In this document: positions 1 through 6,735 of the stretch, one piece after another
Layout: every line of letters starts with the position of its first letter
How positions within the stretch are numbered: the first letter of the stretch is position 1
NCBI GenBank assembly: GCA_023418255.1
Contig: JAEZZZ010000164.1
Location: forward strand, 1 to 9,994
Length of the DNA stretch: 9,994 bases
Origin: Bacteroidota bacterium
GTDB taxonomy: Bacteria > Bacteroidota > Bacteroidia > Bacteroidales > Dysgonomonadaceae
Direction: 5' to 3'
Made by a program: the position numbers and the translations under genes
Notes under the pieces: model-generated
Seen by the model: the letters and a program-made list of their open reading frames with translations, nothing else
Told to the model about the DNA's origin: nothing
Databases searched by the model: none

Positions 1-333
1 GTGGTCCGAGAATTGGCAAATGAAGTTAATCATATTGATACCGACGACTCGACTTCCTATGTCGATTTAAAGAATTTTGTTCCCGAGCACAATGCCCGGG
101 TTATCCCGAAAGAAAAAGTAGGGGAAGTCCTTCCTTGGGTTCATATTGCTATCAGCAATGCCAATCGGCAATTAATCAATACATTTCACGATATAAAACC
201 TGAGTTCTTGCAAAACTATTTAGATGAATTTTGCTATAAATTTAATCGAAGATACTTTGGAGAAGCACTTTTCGGAAGATTGCTCGTGGCATGTGTAAGT
301 TACAAAAATGAATTTAGGTATAAATACGGATAG
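1..333 (+). CDS. IS1595-family (ISXO2-like) transposase, C-terminal part only
   Basis: This is the last 110 codons of a transposase whose 5' part lies outside the window, so the GTG at position 1 is only the edge and not a start. Visible are the HIAISNANR stretch (residues about 48-56) and the C-terminal YLDEFCYKFNRRYF block (73-86), typical of the ISXO2-like DDE(N/K) domain of IS1595 transposases. The final catalytic acidic/polar position of that domain probably falls in this part. The stop codon TAG sits only six bases before the point where similarity to the second copy at the right edge ends, so the coding sequence runs almost to the tip of the element. Family assignment rests on recalled motif resemblance. 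Whether the full gene is intact cannot be seen. Confidence 0.85.
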   Translation: MVRELANEVNHIDTDDSTSYVDLKNFVPEHNARVIPKEKVGEVLPWVHIAISNANRQLINTFHDIKPEFLQNYLDEFCYKFNRRYFGEALFGRLLVACVSYKNEFRYKYG

Positions 334-339
334 TCATTT
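1..339 (+). mobile_element. IS1595-family insertion sequence, 3' end
   Basis: This is the inner end of an insertion sequence entering from the left. Bases 213-339 match the reverse complement of 9868-9994 with one mismatch (282 versus 9925, a silent Leu codon change). The match stops abruptly after position 339, which I take as the element boundary. The inferred tip, read inward on the - strand, begins AAATGACTATCCG. The other terminus and the 8-bp target duplication usual for this family lie outside the window. Confidence 0.8.
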
Positions 340-397
340 AATTTAATAAACAGGCATATAAATCATCAAAATTATTAAGCAAGCATACAAATTTTAT

Positions 398-405
398 TAT
401 CTTTG
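398..405 (+). promoter_or_regulatory. Candidate Bacteroidota -7 element upstream of dsbD
   Basis: TATCTTTG matches the TAnnTTTG -7 consensus of Bacteroidota primary sigma factor promoters and lies 27 bp before the dsbD ATG. No clear TTG -33 box is found 17-23 bp upstream (only TTA-like sequence), so the call rests on one half of the promoter. It lies outside the IS, so dsbD probably kept its own promoter despite the insertion about 90 bp upstream. Confidence 0.5.
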
Positions 406-432
406 CACGATTAATCTAGAAATACAAGAATT

Positions 433-2490
433 ATGAAGTTCTTCAAATTTACATTTTTATCATTTTTTCTCCTCATTTCTTCGCTAACCTCAGCACAACA
501 GAATGTGTTACAGTGGAAGTTTAGTCTTCAAGACAAAGGAAAAGGTGAGATAAACTTAGTTGCAACCGTAAAAATACAAGACGGTTGGCATTTATACGAC
601 ACAAAAATTCCGGAAGGCGGCCCAACGGCGACATCGCTTTCAATCGATAAAATAAACGGAGCCGAGACAGTGGGAGATTTCCACGCCGAAGGCTCTGTGG
701 CTGATGTGAAATACGATCCGGTATTTGAAATGAATATTGGCACATTCGAAGGGACGGTGACGTTTGTTCAGCGTTTGAAGATAACCGACAAAAGCGCATT
801 TGCATTAGAAGGAGATGTTCGGGCACAAGCTTGTAACGAAAGTACATGCACGCCACCGCTTCCAATCGATTTTGCATTTACAGCTGCTAATCTACCGACA
901 ACTGTAGAAACAGCAAAATCAGCAGAAGAGCCAATTACAAAAGAAGCAGTTAAAGAAGAAAAATTAACAGAAGAAAACAAACACGTGAAGGAGGCTCCTA
1001 TAGGTGACGAACAGCCTGAGGAGACTGCCCCGATATCCGAAATCACAGGTAGCGAAAGTTTCCTTTGGACTCCGGTCATTAAAGAGCTAAAAGAATATGG
1101 CATGAAGGGCGATGCCTCTGATGTATCGCTATGGCGCATACTGCTGATGGGCTTTTTATGGGGATTCGCGGCATTACTCACACCATGCGTGTGGCCTATG
1201 ATTCCGATGACGGTAAGTTTCTTCATGAAACGCAACAAAACCAATCATAAAAAAGCGATTTCGGATGCTTTGCTATATGGAGCTTCTATCATTGTGATTT
1301 ACTTATCGCTGGGATTAATCATAACCGGAATTTTTGGTGCTAGCGCATTAAATGATCTATCCACCAATGCATTTTTCAACCTTCTATTTTTTGCTTTACT
1401 ATTGATTTTTGCCATCTCATTTTTCGGTGCTTTTGATCTCGTTCTTCCCTCTTCGTGGACGAACAAAATGGATGAGAAAGCAGACAAAACAACCGGTTTG
1501 CTGAGCATATTTTTCATGGCATTCACTCTGGCACTTGTATCATTTTCGTGTACAGGTCCTATTATTGGCTGGTTACTGGTTGATGCGGCAACGACGGGTA
1601 GTATTTTGGCACCCGCGATGGGAATGTTCGGTTTTGCGCTGGCTTTATCCATTCCGTTTGCCCTGTTTGCAATTTTCCCATCTTGGCTGCAAGGAATGCC
1701 CAAGTCAGGCGGTTGGCTCAACTCGGTCAAAGTTGTTCTTGGATTTTTAGAATTAGCGCTTGCGCTAAAATTCCTCTCGGTTGCCGATTTAGCCTATGGA
1801 TGGCGAATTTTAGACCGTGAAGTATTTCTTGTGTTGTGGATCGTGATTTTTGCTCTTCTCGGTCTATACTTATTAGGAAAGCTAAAACTACCTCACGACA
1901 GCGATTTGCCTCACGTATCGGTTACACGCATGTTTCTAGCCATCATTTCATTCTCATTCGCTCTATACATGGTACCCGGACTATGGGGAGCACCCCTTAA
2001 ATCCATAAGTGCCTTTTCTCCACCAATGTACACGCAAGATTTCAACCTCTACGAAGGAAGTGTTCATGCACAGTTTACTGACTATGAAGCAGGAATGGAT
2101 TATGCTAAGCGGCAAGGCAAGCCGGTATTGATCGACTTCTCTGGATTTGGTTGTGTTAATTGCCGAAAAATGGAGGCTTCTGTTTGGACAGATCCACGTG
2201 TAAAAAGCATTATCGACAAAGAATATGTTTTGATCACGTTAATGGTCGATGATAAAACAAGACTACCCGAAACGATTGTTGTAAATGAAAATGGTCGAAC
2301 CTCAAAATTAAAAAGTGTTGGCGACAAATGGAGCTACTTACAGCGTCACAAGTTTGGACAACAATCTCAGCCTTACTACGTTCTGTTGGACAATGAGGGT
2401 AAACCGATTGCTCCCTCCTACGCGTTTGACGAAAACGTAGACAACTATATTGATTTTCTACAAAAAGGACTGAAAAATTATAAAAAATAA
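433..2490 (+). CDS. dsbD: Thiol:disulfide interchange protein DsbD
   Basis: DsbD passes electrons from cytoplasmic thioredoxin across the inner membrane to periplasmic thiol proteins. All three redox modules are present in the 685 residues. A signal peptide (1-21, SLTSA before QQ) leads into an N-terminal immunoglobulin-like DsbD-alpha domain with the cysteine pair C134 and C139. A Lys/Glu-rich linker (about 160-200) follows. The multi-spanning core (about 230-510) carries C252 in TPCVWPMIP and C373 in SCTGPIIG, the two membrane cysteines. The C-terminal periplasmic thioredoxin-like domain has C574-V-N-C577. No key cysteine is missing, and the length is somewhat above the roughly 565 residues of the E. 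coli protein, mostly through the linker and extra helices. The ATG gives a clean signal peptide. The gene is followed by a 100-bp palindromic element and then mazG on the same strand. Identification is secure; the partner proteins here are unknown. Confidence 0.96.
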   Translation: MKFFKFTFLSFFLLISSLTSAQQNVLQWKFSLQDKGKGEINLVATVKIQDGWHLYDTKIPEGGPTATSLSIDKINGAETVGDFHAEGSVADVKYDPVFEMNIGTFEGTVTFVQRLKITDKSAFALEGDVRAQACNESTCTPPLPIDFAFTAANLPTTVETAKSAEEPITKEAVKEEKLTEENKHVKEAPIGDEQPEETAPISEITGSESFLWTPVIKELKEYGMKGDASDVSLWRILLMGFLWGFAALLTPCVWPMIPMTVSFFMKRNKTNHKKAISDALLYGASIIVIYLSLGLIITGIFGASALNDLSTNAFFNLLFFALLLIFAISFFGAFDLVLPSSWTNKMDEKADKTTGLLSIFFMAFTLALVSFSCTGPIIGWLLVDAATTGSILAPAMGMFGFALALSIPFALFAIFPSWLQGMPKSGGWLNSVKVVLGFLELALALKFLSVADLAYGWRILDREVFLVLWIVIFALLGLYLLGKLKLPHDSDLPHVSVTRMFLAIISFSFALYMVPGLWGAPLKSISAFSPPMYTQDFNLYEGSVHAQFTDYEAGMDYAKRQGKPVLIDFSGFGCVNCRKMEASVWTDPRVKSIIDKEYVLITLMVDDKTRLPETIVVNENGRTSKLKSVGDKWSYLQRHKFGQQSQPYYVLLDNEGKPIAPSYAFDENVDNYIDFLQKGLKNYKK

Positions 2491-2507
2491 AACATAGCTC
2501 AAAAGAG

Positions 2508-2607
2508 GTGTCCAAAAAGTTGAAAATCTTTTTTGCCAATCATTTTGAACAACTTTGATTAAAAGTTTTGTAGTTCGATATGGCAATGGCTTCAACTTTT
2601 TGGACAC
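2508..2607. repeat. 100-bp palindromic element, MITE-like
   Basis: Perfect 17-bp terminal inverted repeats, GTGTCCAAAAAGTTGAA at 2508-2524 and its complement at 2591-2607, enclose an interior with nested complementarity: TTGCCA (2533-2538) with TGGCAA (2581-2586), GAAC (2547-2550) with GTTC (2573-2576), and AACTTT (2551-2556) with AAAGTT (2562-2567). The whole unit could fold into one long imperfect hairpin. It has no coding capacity and fills most of the dsbD-mazG gap. Its ends look like insertion-sequence termini, but no target duplication is evident in the flanks. It may be a miniature inverted-repeat element or a remnant of one; copy number elsewhere is unknown. Confidence 0.7.
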
Positions 2608-2622
2608 ATTTATTTTATACCG

Positions 2623-3423
2623 ATGAATAGACGAGAAGAAAAAATAGAGGCATTTGGCAGACTACTCGATATTATGGACGAGCTGCGGGTAAAATGCCCG
2701 TGGGATAGAGAACAGACCAATGAAAGCCTACGCTCGAACACGATTGAAGAAACATATGAATTATGTGATGCTATTATTCATAATAACAACGAAGAGATAA
2801 AAAAAGAGTTGGGCGACTTACTGCTACACATTGTCTTCTATGCCAAAATTGGAGAAGAAAAAAAGGCGTTTGATATAGCTGATGTTTGTTATGCCATTTG
2901 CGACAAATTAGTGTTTCGGCATCCACACGTTTTCGGGAATAAAAATATTGATTCTGCATCGATGGTTGAGAAATCGTGGGAACAGATAAAACTGAAAGAA
3001 AAAGGCGGCAACAAAACCGTTCTCGAAGGTGTCCCCTCTTCTCTACCCGCTTTAGTAAAAGCTTATCGCATACAAGACAAAGCACGCAACGCGGGATTTG
3101 ACTGGAATAGACGCCACGATGTGTGGTCAAAAGTCAAAGAAGAGATAGGCGAATTGGAGGCCGAAATAGAAAAAAGGGAGCAAGAAAACATAGAGAAAGA
3201 ATTTGGCGACTTACTTTTCAGCATCATCAACGCGGCGCGTCTATACAGAGTCAATCCGGATAACGCGTTGGAACGAACCAACCAAAAATTTATCTTTCGC
3301 TTTAACTATATGGAAGAAAAGGTGAAACAAAAAGGAAAAACCCTGCAAGAGATGTCCTTAGCGGAACTTGAGGAAATTTGGCAAGAAGCAAAATCATTTG
3401 AAAACCAGAGCAGAAAACAATAA
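2623..3423 (+). CDS. mazG: Nucleoside triphosphate pyrophosphohydrolase MazG
   Basis: MazG hydrolyses (d)NTPs to the monophosphate and pyrophosphate, cleaning the nucleotide pool and, in E. coli, lowering ppGpp effects. The 266 residues match the usual length of about 263 and contain two all-alpha MazG repeats. The N-terminal repeat has the signature CPWDREQT (25-32) and metal-binding acidic residues E42, E43, E46 and D65 (in KELGDLLLH). The C-terminal repeat, the catalytic half in E. coli, keeps E173, E174, E177 and D196 (in KEFGDLLFS), plus the conserved AGFDW. The ATG 15 bp after the palindromic element yields the normal N terminus; no Shine-Dalgarno is seen. There is no good promoter in the gap, so read-through from dsbD or an unrecognised promoter within the palindrome is possible. 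The gene converges on the thiamine operon with only about 50 bp between stops. No mazE/mazF toxin-antitoxin genes are nearby. Confidence 0.96.
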   Translation: MNRREEKIEAFGRLLDIMDELRVKCPWDREQTNESLRSNTIEETYELCDAIIHNNNEEIKKELGDLLLHIVFYAKIGEEKKAFDIADVCYAICDKLVFRHPHVFGNKNIDSASMVEKSWEQIKLKEKGGNKTVLEGVPSSLPALVKAYRIQDKARNAGFDWNRRHDVWSKVKEEIGELEAEIEKREQENIEKEFGDLLFSIINAARLYRVNPDNALERTNQKFIFRFNYMEEKVKQKGKTLQEMSLAELEEIWQEAKSFENQSRKQ

Positions 3424-3472
3424 AGTTCTACATAAAAAATATTTGTAAAAGATAGAGTTTGCAGCGTACATT

Positions 3473-4057
3473 TTATTTTTCGAGCATCATTATGGAAGCA
3501 CTTTCAGCCATCATCTTCCGCCACTTTAAATACCCAAAAATCGGAATCACAGAATAGACCACAAACAAACCCGCTGTGGGATACAAGCCTTTCCACACAT
3601 ACAAACCGCACGAAACCGTGTTCACGGCAAACCACAACCACCACTGTTCCACATATTTATGCGCCAACATCCACATCGCGAGAATGCTGAGTGTAGTCGT
3701 GAAACTGTCGCCGTAAGGCACGGTGCTATCCGTAAAACGGATAAGAATAAAAGCGATGGCGGCAAACAAGGCGACACCGACTATTGTCAGTGGCGTGATG
3801 AGCTTACGTGGCGTGAAACGGATGGCGGTGTCATCCTCGTCTGATTTGCGCCGCGTCCACTGCATCCAGCCATATATGCTGGCAAAAAAATAGTAAATAT
3901 TAATGCCCATATCGGCATAAAATTTACTTTGGTAAAAAATCCACACATACACTATCGGCATCAACACACCCACCGGCCACAACCACTTATTTGCGGTGTA
4001 TTCCAAGTAAAGATATATTAGTCCGATAACGGCGCCGATGATTTCAAGTGTTTGCAT
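3473..4057 (-). CDS. pnuT: PnuC-family transporter, probably the thiamine permease PnuT
   Basis: This is an integral inner-membrane protein of about 194 residues and roughly seven hydrophobic segments, with the PnuC-family signatures YGWMQW (62-67) and QWWLWF (138-143), then KGLYPTA and a C-terminal GYLKWRK. PnuC proteins are facilitators for vitamin-like substrates that are trapped by phosphorylation; classical PnuC takes nicotinamide riboside. Databases would probably label this one a nicotinamide mononucleotide transporter. Its position directly behind a TPP-riboswitch-controlled outer-membrane receptor points to thiamine instead, as in Bacteroidota PnuT. I chose the ATG at 4057 (MQTLEIIG, the usual family start). 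The in-frame GTG at 4096 would add 13 non-hydrophobic residues and lie inside a strong hairpin. No thiamine pyrophosphokinase (tnr3-type) gene follows, although that kinase is often adjacent. Substrate is inferred from context. Confidence 0.87.
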   Translation of the reverse strand: MQTLEIIGAVIGLIYLYLEYTANKWLWPVGVLMPIVYVWIFYQSKFYADMGINIYYFFASIYGWMQWTRRKSDEDDTAIRFTPRKLITPLTIVGVALFAAIAFILIRFTDSTVPYGDSFTTTLSILAMWMLAHKYVEQWWLWFAVNTVSCGLYVWKGLYPTAGLFVVYSVIPIFGYLKWRKMMAESASIMMLEK

Positions 4058-4074
4058 TGCAAAACATATAAAAG

Positions 4075-4105
4075 TGTAGAGGCGTGGATGATCCACACCT
4101 CTACA
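4075..4105 (-). terminator. Strong hairpin between receptor and permease genes
   Basis: Two 15-nt arms (4075-4089 and 4091-4105) are complementary at 14 positions; the remaining pair is T opposite G (a possible wobble on the - strand). Only one base separates them, so a few pairs must open to form a loop. Read on the - strand, the hairpin begins about 10 nt after the receptor stop and is followed by CTTTTATATGTTTT, a broken T-tract. It could be a leaky terminator or an RNA-processing/stability hairpin that sets lower permease than receptor expression. It also argues against the upstream GTG start for the permease. Confidence 0.6.
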
Positions 4106-4115
4106 AGTTAATCAA

Positions 4116-6362
4116 TTAAAAACGGATGGTTACCCGCGCCATAATATTTCGCGGCGCTTGCGGATACAATCCTACGTAGCTCGAAGCTGTTTCCTTATCT
4201 TTGTCTTTAAAAAATGATTTGGAAGCATAACCATTTGCCGCGTATTCTTTTGAGAAAACATTGTTTACAAACAATTGCAAGTTCAACTCTCCAACCGGCG
4301 TATTTGCAAACCTATATCCGGCTGCAAAATTACTTACAAAATAGCCGGGAAGCGAACGCTCGTCGCTTGCGGTATTGTCAAGATATTGTTTTCCCACATA
4401 AATACCAGTCAAGTTAAACATCCATGCAGATGTGGGAGTATATGTCAAGGCGGCCATTCCGGTCATTTCGGGAGAATATGAAATATTTGTGGAAGCAAAT
4501 TCTTCCTTTTTTTGATCTATTACCTTCCAATTTTCGTTGTAAACATCAAAAAAGGCTGTATAATTTTTGATTTTATTTTTGCTCAACGTTGTGTTGGCGT
4601 CCAATTGCAGTTTATGTGAGATAATCGGCAGACTTGCTTCCAACTCAATTCCCGTGCGAAAACTGTTTTTCACGTTTTCCATCAATTTATATCCCACATC
4701 GGTAAGTTTTCCGGTTTGCACCATTTGATTGTTATAATCCATATAATAAAAGTTAGCGCCCAATTTTAGTCCATCTCTGTTCTGATAACGGTAGCCTAAC
4801 TCATAGTCAATCATACGTTCGGGCTTAATTGGGTTTTTGTCGTTTCCTTTAATACCATCTTTCAGATCGGAACGCAACGGCTCGCGATGTCCCATCGCGA
4901 TGGAAGCATACACATTGTTTTGGGGCGTCAATCGCAAGAAAAGTCCCGCTTTGGGATTGATAAAATTGTAGTGGAAGTCGCTTGTCAAATCCACTAAATC
5001 GTCGTCGATACCCGAAAATGCATAATCCACATGTCGGTATTGGATATCGCCGAAAAGTGATAATTTTTCAGCTAATTGATATTCAGCTTTTGCAAATATA
5101 CTATATTCCGTTTTTTTGCCTTTATTGCGATACCATTCATAATCTTTTAGGCTCTCGTTCGTATCTTTACTTAAATATTTAATCCACGGTAATTTTCCAA
5201 AATGGTCACCATCGTAAAAGCTATATAATCCACCGGCATTGATTTTCCATTTTTCTGTAAGATATTCCAAACCGATATTTGCAACATAAAAATTGTTTTT
5301 CATCAGTTTTTGACGAATCATGTCCGATTCTTCATAGGTAACTCCATCAATTACTTGGGGTTTCAATCCAAAATTTTTAAATTTTCTATCTTTCTTATAA
5401 TTCTCATAATAACCATATCCATGGTTCCAACTTAATGAGGAGTTAAACGAAAGGTTGTCGGTCAGGTTTCTCGAAAACAACAGCTGCACAATATCGGAGT
5501 AGTAATTGTCGGTTTCGTTGTCGTAATAGTGGCGATTGCCCGCCTCGTCTTTATATTCGCCTGCGGGATTATAACGGCGTCCATATTCGCTATCCGTCAT
5601 CTGCTCTGCCGTTACACCTTCCCATGTAATTCCGGTGTGTTGTATTCCCCTCATGTAGGTAAGACGAAGGAGTTGTTTGTCAGAGTAATGTGACAAAGCA
5701 GCATATAAATTGCTGTGATTTATTTTTCCGTTGCGAATATAGCCATCGCCTATCAGACGCGAATAGCGCGCATCAAGAGAGAGCCCGTTATCCAAAATCC
5801 CCGTTCCCGCGGCAATGGTGGATAAAAATGTGCCGTAACTGCCTACCGATGTTGAAGCTTCGCCATAGGTTTTAGGACGCGCGCCGTTTGTTTTCAGGGA
5901 TATGCTCGCGCCAAAAGCGGCAGAGCCATTGGTTGAGGTTCCGATTCCTCGTTGAATTTGAATACTTTGCATAGAGTTTGATAAATCCGGTAGATTCACC
6001 CAATAGACTTCTTGGCTTTCGGGATTATTCAATGGCATTCCGTTAAGTGTCACGTTGATGCGCGTAGCATCCGTTCCTCTGATACGAAACGAAGTGTTAC
6101 CCACCCCCAATCCGTCCTCGGTAAAAGCCACCAACGACGGCGTTGTTTGTAAAATCAACGGAATATTTTTCGCGGCATTGGTTTCCTTGATTTTCGATGC
6201 CGAAATATTGCTATACGCCACCGGCGTGTTGTTGCCAGCACGTGTCGCGGATACAATAACCTCTTCCAGTTGAATGTTTTTCAAACTGTCGTTTTGCGCA
6301 CGCTGCGCAAAAGCCACATTTAGCGCTAAAAGCGCTGATAAAGTCATAAAAACCTTTTTCAT
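4116..6362 (-). CDS. TonB-dependent outer-membrane receptor, thiamine (OMthi-type)
   Basis: This is a 22-stranded-barrel-type receptor importing a scarce substrate across the outer membrane with TonB/ExbBD energy. The 748 residues show a signal peptide (1-19, ending NVAFA before QRA), a TonB-box-like LEEVIVSATR (32-41), a plug domain (about 45-155, with the conserved FRIRGTDATRINVTLNG and IQIQRGIGTSTNGS stretches) and a long barrel. The barrel ends in RVTIRF, with the terminal phenylalanine required for Bam-mediated insertion. There is no N-terminal carboxypeptidase-like domain, and no SusD partner follows, so it is not a glycan-uptake SusC. The leader carries a TPP riboswitch, which makes thiamine or a thiamine precursor/phosphate the likely ligand. 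The gene is first in a two-gene unit with the PnuC-family permease. The sequence alone would not reveal the ligand; that rests on the riboswitch. Confidence 0.93.
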   Translation of the reverse strand: MKKVFMTLSALLALNVAFAQRAQNDSLKNIQLEEVIVSATRAGNNTPVAYSNISASKIKETNAAKNIPLILQTTPSLVAFTEDGLGVGNTSFRIRGTDATRINVTLNGMPLNNPESQEVYWVNLPDLSNSMQSIQIQRGIGTSTNGSAAFGASISLKTNGARPKTYGEASTSVGSYGTFLSTIAAGTGILDNGLSLDARYSRLIGDGYIRNGKINHSNLYAALSHYSDKQLLRLTYMRGIQHTGITWEGVTAEQMTDSEYGRRYNPAGEYKDEAGNRHYYDNETDNYYSDIVQLLFSRNLTDNLSFNSSLSWNHGYGYYENYKKDRKFKNFGLKPQVIDGVTYEESDMIRQKLMKNNFYVANIGLEYLTEKWKINAGGLYSFYDGDHFGKLPWIKYLSKDTNESLKDYEWYRNKGKKTEYSIFAKAEYQLAEKLSLFGDIQYRHVDYAFSGIDDDLVDLTSDFHYNFINPKAGLFLRLTPQNNVYASIAMGHREPLRSDLKDGIKGNDKNPIKPERMIDYELGYRYQNRDGLKLGANFYYMDYNNQMVQTGKLTDVGYKLMENVKNSFRTGIELEASLPIISHKLQLDANTTLSKNKIKNYTAFFDVYNENWKVIDQKKEEFASTNISYSPEMTGMAALTYTPTSAWMFNLTGIYVGKQYLDNTASDERSLPGYFVSNFAAGYRFANTPVGELNLQLFVNNVFSKEYAANGYASKSFFKDKDKETASSYVGLYPQAPRNIMARVTIRF

Positions 6363-6378
6363 TTTACATAAAATTTTA

Positions 6379-6395
6379 GCGACAACCCTTGTCGC
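6379..6395 (-). promoter_or_regulatory. Hairpin in the expression platform before the receptor start
   Basis: On the - strand GCGACAA (6395-6389), loop GGG and TTGTCGC (6385-6379) form a perfect 7-bp stem followed by TAAAATTTTATG, ending 16 nt before the receptor ATG. It may act as a weak terminator or occlude the ribosome landing zone. The same 3' arm can instead pair with GCGACA at 6461-6456, just behind the aptamer, which would suit a switching mechanism. Function is inferred from position. Confidence 0.55.
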
Positions 6396-6470
6396 GAGCT
6401 GTCAAGTGTGAAACAAAAAAGGGGATTTGTATTAAGAGAAATACCTAAAAATAAATGTCGCCGAAGCAAA

Positions 6471-6558
6471 CAATTCCTTTTCCCTACGCCGGCATTATCC
6501 GGATCAGGTAATTTGGGTATGATCTCAGCCTGTCATAATAAGGCACCCCTGTAAATTG
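6471..6558 (-). ncRNA. TPP riboswitch (THI element)
   Basis: This is a thiamine-pyrophosphate-sensing aptamer in the leader of the receptor/permease operon. Conserved blocks occur in order on the - strand: AGGGGTGCC (6550-6542), GGCTGAGAT (6530-6522, including the CUGAGA that contacts the pyrimidine ring), ACCTGATC (6509-6502), GGATAATGCC (6500-6491, pyrophosphate-sensing arm) and GTAGGGA (6487-6481). Closing stem P1 is CAATTT (6558-6553) with AATTG (6475-6471). The sequence matches the class consensus very closely, with a short variable P3 region. It should reduce expression of the downstream genes when TPP is abundant. Confidence 0.97.
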
Positions 6559-6564
6559 AGGCAA

Positions 6565-6599
6565 CAAAGATAATCTATTTTTATTCAAAATACTGCAAA
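6565..6599 (-). promoter_or_regulatory. Promoter of the thiamine-uptake operon
   Basis: On the - strand TATCTTTG (6572-6565) fits the TAnnTTTG -7 element, and TTTG (6599-6596) lies 23 bp upstream as a -33 element, at the upper limit of the usual spacing. The predicted transcript start falls at about 6560-6558, just at the 5' strand of riboswitch stem P1, so the aptamer would be the first structure in the RNA. That coincidence supports both calls. Confidence 0.65.
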
Positions 6600-6655
6600 G
6601 AGTTTGATTTTTAACATTAAAAAAAGAGTTAAAAAATTCTCTAAACCTGGACATT

Positions 6656-6673
6656 TCGTAACAAATTTGTAAC
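6656..6673 (+). promoter_or_regulatory. Tandem direct repeat, candidate response-regulator site
   Basis: TCGTAAC (6656-6662), a 4-bp AT spacer AAAT and TTGTAAC (6667-6673) form two 7-bp repeats with an 11-bp period. This is the geometry of the E. coli Pho box bound head-to-tail by PhoB-type regulators. It sits 7 bp upstream of the -33 element of the promoter for the OmpR/PhoB-type regulator that follows, so autoregulation is plausible. Only two half-sites are seen. The core ACAAATTTGT is also a 10-bp palindrome, so a dimeric repressor site is an alternative. Confidence 0.45.
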
Positions 6674-6680
6674 GCTTTTC

Positions 6681-6713
6681 TTGCTGAAATATAAATCAAC
6701 AATTGTACATTTG
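6681..6713 (+). promoter_or_regulatory. Promoter of the two-component operon
   Basis: TTG (6681-6683) and TACATTTG (6706-6713) match the Bacteroidota -33 and -7 elements, with a 22-bp spacer. The -7 element ends 22 bp before the response-regulator ATG, implying a very short 5' leader. No Shine-Dalgarno is present, as expected for the phylum. Confidence 0.65.
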
Positions 6714-6735
6714 CAACATATTAATAAGATAGAAG

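Noticed and set aside
768..1244. 158-codon frame on the - strand inside dsbD
   Set aside because: It is fully antisense to a well-supported gene, with a low-complexity Ser/Ala-rich product and no recognisable domain; it is a shadow of the real frame.
2508..2607. The dsbD-mazG palindrome as a simple rho-independent terminator
   Set aside because: The arms are 66 bp apart, the stem is not GC-rich at its top, and no T-run follows. A nested-repeat mobile element fits better.
2623..3423. mazG as part of a MazEF toxin-antitoxin locus
   Set aside because: No mazE or mazF coding sequence exists on either strand nearby; neighbours are dsbD and the thiamine permease.
3424..3472. Bidirectional terminator between the convergent mazG and permease genes
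   Set aside because: The 49-bp gap is AT-rich but I could not find a stable inverted repeat in it.
4058..4096. GTG at 4096 as the permease start
   Set aside because: It would lie inside a strong hairpin and adds 13 residues unlike the family; the ATG at 4057 gives the standard PnuC-family N terminus.
6484..6702. 72-codon frame on the - strand across the riboswitch
   Set aside because: It overlaps the TPP aptamer and the predicted operon promoter, and the protein resembles nothing I know. The conserved blocks are explained by RNA structure.
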